This document shows positions 59,868 through 64,000 of a DNA stretch of 64,000 nucleotides, piece after piece. The stretch is from NCBI GenBank assembly GCA_039090855.1, contig CM077034.1, positions 15,793,219-15,857,218 on the forward strand, in the 5' to 3' direction. The position numbers and the translations under genes are program-made. Under the pieces are notes generated by a model. That model ran no database searches and was not told where the DNA came from. It saw only the letters and a list, made by a program, of their open reading frames with translations. Position 1 is the stretch's first letter. The number at the start of each line of letters is the position of its first letter. The stretch comes from Macrothele yani (Eukaryota; Arthropoda; Arachnida; Araneae; Macrothelidae).

Positions 59868-61440
59868 CACTGCTGGACAATTGCTAAGGACGGATCATAA
59901 ACGGCTATATAGCGCATAAAAAAGTAAGTGTGGTTGGGTGCCAAGTGAAATAAAATAATGTCATTTCCTCTGGGGGTATTGGGCGTTTTTTCCGTGGGCA
60001 TTCTTTCCTCATACCGGACATTACAAGAAAGACAATTTATTGTGCTCTGAAATCCAGAAGGCTTTGGAACTTGTTCAAGGGACAAACAGGCCATTTTGTG
60101 CAGAATACGTAAACGTGAAAAAAATGCAATTACCATCCGCAGGCGTTCCGGCGTAAGATGTCAATACGGGATATGGCAGCCATGGAGGGCGATGCAAGAT
60201 TCCACACGTCGTGTCATGCTTTGCACAACATTATCAAGCAGCTGTTGGGGTAATTTATCCCATTCCTCTGTCAGTGCACGGATGAGGGTGTCCTTGTTTA
60301 TTGGAGGGCATTGGCGACCAGCAAGACTCCTCCCCAAAGCATCCCACACATTTTCAATGGGATTCAGATCCGGAGAACGTGCTGGCCATACGAGGCGTTG
60401 AATATCCTCGCTCTCAAGACACTCCTGGACAGCGACTGTTCGATGACATGTTGCGTTGTCGTCCATGAAAATGAATCTATCACCGACAGCACCACGGAAC
60501 ATGCGAACATGAGGTAGCAGAACATCATTAATGTATCGTTGGCCAGTCATAGTTCCAGTTGGAAGCACATAGAGGGACGTACGGCCATTGATCATGATGC
60601 CAGCCCATACCATGACACTACATGTCGGATATCCTGTATGTTTGCTGGACAATATGCAGTACCACTATCACGCCAGATCAGTTGTCGTCGACAATCAGAC
60701 GATAGACTATCTACTCTCATCTGAGAAGAGGACAGCAGACCAGTCGTTATCAGTCCAATTGCGATGTTGATGGCACCATTGCAAAGGGGCGGTACGGTGA
60801 CGTCTGGACAATGGGATGCCCACAACAGGCCGGCGGGCGTATAGTCCTCCTTCATGCAAACGTCTGGCGACAGTTTTTCGGGAGATCCGCTTGCCAGTAG
60901 CAGCCATAAACTGATTTGCTACCTCACTAGCTGTGCTGCGCCGGTGTCTTTTTGTTGATAGCACTATGTACCGATCTTCTGCAGGTGTCGTACTGCGAAC
61001 ACGACCTCCCCCGTGACGTTTGCTACACTCTCCATTTGTTTGAAATGATTTCCAAAGCCTTGAAACAACACTGTGGCTGACGTCGAACTCCCTGGCAACA
61101 TCTGTTATTTTTCGCCCTTCTTCAATCTTGCCAATAATACGGCCACGCGTAGAATCATCTAGGTGATGTCGGGAAGACATACTGAAAATTGCAAGTTCGT
61201 CAATTGATTCTTTCCCTTTCAACTTTGCGTTTGAACAACAACGGCCAATACGCGTCAAATCCTTTATATCTCTTATCAGCGCTATGACGTCACGAACAAG
61301 TTCGGCAATCCAAAATTTGCATACGGACAACACGTCTTACTGTATCCCGCACTTATGCTAATTTCCACATTTTCCTGCTTTCCATTTTATGGTTGCTATC
61401 GTTGCTATTGTCATCCGTCCTTAGCAATTGTCCGGCAGTG
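59868..61440 (-). mobile_element. Tc1-like transposon, nearly intact
   Basis: The 26-bp terminal inverted repeats match except for one base: CACTGCTGGACAATTGCTAA at the left and CACTGCCGGACAATTGCTAA read inwards from the right, both followed by GGACGG. TA lies at 59866-59867 and 61441-61442. The transposase gene on the minus strand covers most of the interior. Confidence 0.95.
60161..61180 (-). pseudogene. Tc1-like (DD34E) transposase, two local frameshifts
   Basis: The start is at 61180 (MSSRHHLDDSTRGRIIG). Helix-turn-helix one is ITDVAREFDVSHSVVSRLWK; the second contains GKRISRKTVARRLHEGGLYA. AVLFSDESR carries the first aspartate. The frame breaks right after it (about 60710), the next segment, SSDCRRQLIWRDSGTAYC, is in a second frame, and the original order resumes in a third frame with TGYPTCSVMVWAGIMINGRT. 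The second aspartate is in FMDDNATCHRTV and the glutamate in SPDLNPIENVWD, 34 residues apart. The C-terminus is ALHGCHIPY, ending at 60161. Apart from these two closely spaced indels the protein looks complete (about 340 residues). Confidence 0.92.
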
Positions 61441-61585
61441 TATATATATATATTACAAATCTATGCAGAAAAATAATAAGTTCCATCAGAAAATAAGACA
61501 TCTAAATCACTCATAATATGCCGAAAAAAAAAAAAAAAGAAACCCATCAAAGTCGCGCAATTTGTTTTACGATGTACGTAATTGC
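61441..61585. repeat. Short (TA)n and A-run
   Basis: (TA)5-6 lies at 61441-61452 and a 15-base A run at 61524-61538. There is no gene. Confidence 0.5.
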
Positions 61586-61665
61586 CCAGTGTGTGTGGCT
61601 CATTGGTTAAAGGCGAGCGTTGCCTGTTCAACCAACCCAAGCGGCGCGGGTTCGATCCTGACTGG
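61586..61665 (+). repeat. tRNA-like sequence, probable SINE head
   Basis: CCAGT at the 5' end pairs with ACTGG at the 3' end. The A box is TGGCTCATTGGTTAAAGGCG and the B box GGTTCGATCCTG. At 80 nt with an irregular anticodon arm it is more likely a SINE head or a decayed tRNA than a working gene. The body (GAGCGGGAGGATTATCAGG) is unlike the SINE at 59056. Confidence 0.5.
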
Positions 61666-61890
61666 AGCGGGAGGATTATCAGGGGCAAAAGGGCTGAAAA
61701 AATACAGTGTCGTCGGTTCTGCGAAATTTCAGTTTAAAGTACGGAAAAACCTGAAAGGGGTTTTTCTGAAATAAATGGAATTTCTAGCTACGGTAAAAAC
61801 TGTGAAAATACGGAAGTTATAATAAACGGGAAATTTCTGAAAAAGACTGAAACCTACCGGCAATTTTGCTGTACGACTTGAAACTCGGTC
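61666..61890. other. A-rich sequence after the tRNA-like head
   Basis: ACGGAAAA, ACGGTAAAAAC and ATACGGAAGT motifs recur and faintly resemble the flanks of the 82-bp array. There is no gene. Confidence 0.3.
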
Positions 61891-61963
61891 GTTCTGGATG
61901 GTGTAGTGGTTAGCATACTCCGCCGTTATCCGGGAGACGCGGGTTCGATTCCGGCTCCAGGAC
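61891..61963 (+). tRNA. tRNA-like sequence (Asp-like), probably a pseudogene
   Basis: The 7-bp acceptor stem GTTCTGG/CCAGGAC closes with G-U allowed. The A box is GGTGTAGTGGTTAGCATAC and the B box GGTTCGATTCC, and the length is 73 nt. The overall sequence resembles arthropod tRNA-Asp (TAGTGGTTAG, CTCCGCC, GGGAGACGCGGGTTCGATTC), but the anticodon arm is one base short, its stem pairs poorly, and the T stem has a mismatch, so the anticodon cannot be assigned. It is a pseudogene or a SINE head. Confidence 0.5.
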
Positions 61964-62146
61964 GACTAAATTTTCAAGTTTTCGGATATTATCTGATTTA
62001 CCATCCATGTCATATTTACACCAAAAAAGTCGATTCGCATCTTCAAAATTTGTATTTCATGCAGGGGCCGATTGGGTAGACGAAACCAGGCCGGAAATTT
62101 TATTCTTTTAGTCCACTATTAAAACACTCACTCATACAGGAAAATA

Positions 62147-63339
62147 CACTATCTACCAACAAGTAATTGGACACCTGCGATAGCAAAGGAAAACGAAGTT
62201 TATTCACCTTCAATAGTTGGTGGAGCCTCCACGAGCGGCGATTACAGCTGCGCATACTCTCAACCAGGCGTTGTACGACGGCTAGCGGTATTTTCTTCCA
62301 CTCGGCTTGGAGAAGACAGGTCAGTTCCTTCACCGATTTCGGACGGTGGAGGCACCCCTTAAGTCGACGCTCCAACTCGTCCCAGAGGTGCTCGATAGGG
62401 TTAAGGTCCGGGGCCAGTCCATTCGATTAACCCCATTGTCACCATATCAAGCCATCGTGGACCTCGCAACATGACAGGTGGCATTGTCATCCTGAAAGTA
62501 ACATTGGTCCACCCCGTAAAACTGCCACAACGTAGGAAGCGCATGGTCATCCAAAATGGTGCAGTAGGTCTCGGCGTTGAGTCTACCAGAAATTGCGACC
62601 AAGGGTCCCGTGCCATACCAGGAGAAACACCCCCTTAGCATAATTCCACAACCGCCGAACTTCACAGTTGGCACAATACATTCCGGCAGGAGGCGTTCTC
62701 CAGGCAGACGTCAAACCCAGACTCTGCCATCCGAACGGTAGAGGGTGAACCTTGATTCGTCGCTCCAGAGAACCTGTTTCCACTGTTCAACGGTCCACTG
62801 TCGACGTTCCTTGCACCACGTTAGCCGAGCAACGCTATTGGACTTGGTGATCAAAGGCTTGTGGGCGGCAGCACGTCCATGATAACCGAGGAGATGGGCT
62901 TCCTTACGGATGGTATTCATCGAAAGAACACTCCCGGATGCCTGTTGAAACTCCTCGCGGATGTGGCCCATCGATTTGGTGCGGTTCCTCGGAATTTCTC
63001 TGGCCAGCACCAGTCGGTCTCTAACTCCCAGTTTTGTGGGTCTGCCGGGTCGGGGCACATTCCGACAGTCACCTCTCATCTTCCACTTGTCAATCACGTA
63101 GGCCACTGTCGATTTTGGGTACTTCAACTCGCTGGATATGTCATCGGCCATTTCTGTGATACCCGACGATTACACCTTTCTCGAAATCAGAGAGCTCCGA
63201 ACTGCGTGGCATCTTGCATGCGACTGGTTGCGTTGTTGTTTCCCACACGATATTTAACGGCGGCGGCGGCCGTGACGTATATCAGGACCGCAGATATCGT
63301 CGTTTCCAGGGGTGTCCAATTACTTGTTAGTAGATAGTG
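62147..63339 (-). mobile_element. Tc1-like transposon, full length
   Basis: The inverted repeats begin CACTATCTACCAACAAGTAA at the left; read inwards from the right they begin CACTATCTACTAACAAGTAA. Both are followed by TTGGACACC. TA flanks lie at 62145-62146 and 63340-63341. The fragment at 48649-49469 is a second member of this family. Confidence 0.94.
62210..63212 (-). pseudogene. Tc1-like transposase, frameshifted
   Basis: The start is at 63212 (MPRSSELSDFEKGVIVG). The frame then shifts to ITEMADDISSELKYPKSTVA, the first helix-turn-helix, and stays open through QWKQVLWSDESRFTLYRSDG (first aspartate) to 62711. The next part, [20 protein letters not shown] and [11 protein letters not shown] (second aspartate), is in another frame, and DLNPIEHLWDELERRLKG (glutamate) follows after a short deletion near 62410. 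A last frameshift precedes the C-terminal AVIAARGGSTNY, with a stop at 62210. At least four lesions. The first one is also present in the fragment at 49.3 kb. Confidence 0.88.
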
Positions 63340-63341
63340 TA

Positions 63342-63646
63342 TGTCATAAATTCCCTCATCAAAAAAATTTCTGTTAGATACCGGTTGAAGTAGAACTGTT
63401 GAAATATGCATCGTAAAATGAATTCAGTTGTGAACAAATTTTAACAACAATTTTAAAATTCCTTTGGTCGTTGAATGCAGTATCAAACCAAGCTCAAAAC
63501 GGTACATTGTACCAGATTATTATTTTCCTTTAAAAAATTTGATTTTTAAAAAGGAAATAGAAAAAAATCGAGGGTCTCTTGAAGACCTTAATTTCCAACT
63601 AAATCACTATGAAGATCATTCTGAAAGTTAAATGTGCAATGCAACA
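63342..63646. other. AT-rich intergenic sequence
   Basis: No gene or repeat is recognised. Confidence 0.5.
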
Positions 63647-63648
63647 TA

Positions 63649-64000
63649 CACTGAGAAAAACGTTTTGTTAATTCAACAAACATTTTTGTTGAATCAATAA
63701 AAAATGTTGTCGATATACAGTCAACAAAACTTTTTGTTGAATTTTCAAAATTATTTTGTTGAATTTTCAAAATTATTTTGTTGAATTTCCGAAATTATTT
63801 TGTTGAATTTCCGAAATTATTTTGTTGAATTTTCAAAATTATTTTTTTGAATTTGCAAAATTATTTTGTTGAATTTTCAAAATTATTTTGTTGAATTTCC
63901 AAAACTATTTTTTTGAATTTCCAAAATTATTTTGTTGAATTTCAAAAATTATTTTGTTGAATTTCCGAAATTATTTTGTTGAATTTTCAAAATTATTTTG
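63649..64000. repeat. 22-bp tandem repeat in a possible element, cut by the window end
   Basis: CACTGAGAAAAACG after a TA (63647-63648) looks like the outer end of a small TA-target element. From about 63727 the unit TTGTTGAATTTTCAAAATTA plus TT recurs every 22 bp (GTTGA at 63736, 63758, 63780) to the window end, about 12 copies, with TTTCCGAAATTA variants. The other end would lie beyond 64000. Confidence 0.75.

Noticed and set aside
61891..61963. Functional tRNA-Asp gene
   Set aside because: The anticodon arm is one base short and poorly paired, and the T stem has a mismatch, so I list it only as tRNA-like.

Overview
The window is eukaryotic nuclear DNA, most likely from an arthropod. It holds mariner (DD34D) and several Tc1-like transposases, an RTE-like LINE, tRNA-derived SINEs with poly(A) tails, and long satellite arrays. 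There are no operons, no ribosome-binding-site context and no prokaryotic gene families. I cannot separate insect from arachnid from the sequence alone. I found no intact host gene: every recognisable coding stretch belongs to a mobile element, and all of them are broken.

Layout. 1-26260: a satellite of about 180 monomers of 145 bp (type A), with dimeric and higher-order structure, cut by the left window edge and decaying at its right edge. 27272-28575: mariner copy 1. 28953-30393: a SINE-like unit with a tRNA-like head, filled by seven 166-bp repeats and flanked by an 18-bp direct repeat. 30890-33110: an array of 155/140/163-bp units. 33650-33955: a LINE 3' fragment. 34136-37028: a satellite-bearing element (one A unit, then about 18 type B units of 146 bp). 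37100-39035: a Tc1 relic split by a younger Tc1-like element (37157-38586). 39271-43309: a second satellite-bearing element (one A unit, then B-type units in 297- and 498-bp higher-order repeats). 45217-46560: a 5'-truncated RTE-like LINE with an 11-bp target duplication. 47391-49469: mariner copy 2 fused to a Tc1 fragment. 49822-52092: a Tc1 relic whose coding region contains a 1.4-kb purine-rich 48-bp minisatellite. 52570-52806: a SINE. 53160-58010: about 59 copies of an 82-bp repeat. 58250-59585: a foldback element with TIRs of about 305 bp, a transposase C-terminus and a young SINE insertion. 59868-61440: a nearly complete Tc1 element. 61586-61963: two tRNA-like sequences. 62147-63339: a full-length but frameshifted Tc1 element. 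63649-64000: the start of another element or array with a 22-bp period.

Tandem arrays make up about two thirds of the window. The main observation is that the three 145-147-bp satellites belong to one family. They share end sequences and an A-then-B subunit order, but a different subunit has been amplified at each locus. Most monomers keep a TGACCTTTGACCC-type motif, which matches the DR1 half-site arrangement bound by nuclear receptors. At least one other array (the 166-bp repeat) sits inside a unit with mobile-element hallmarks, and the 48-bp array sits inside a transposase gene. The recurring theme is tandem repeats growing inside mobile elements.
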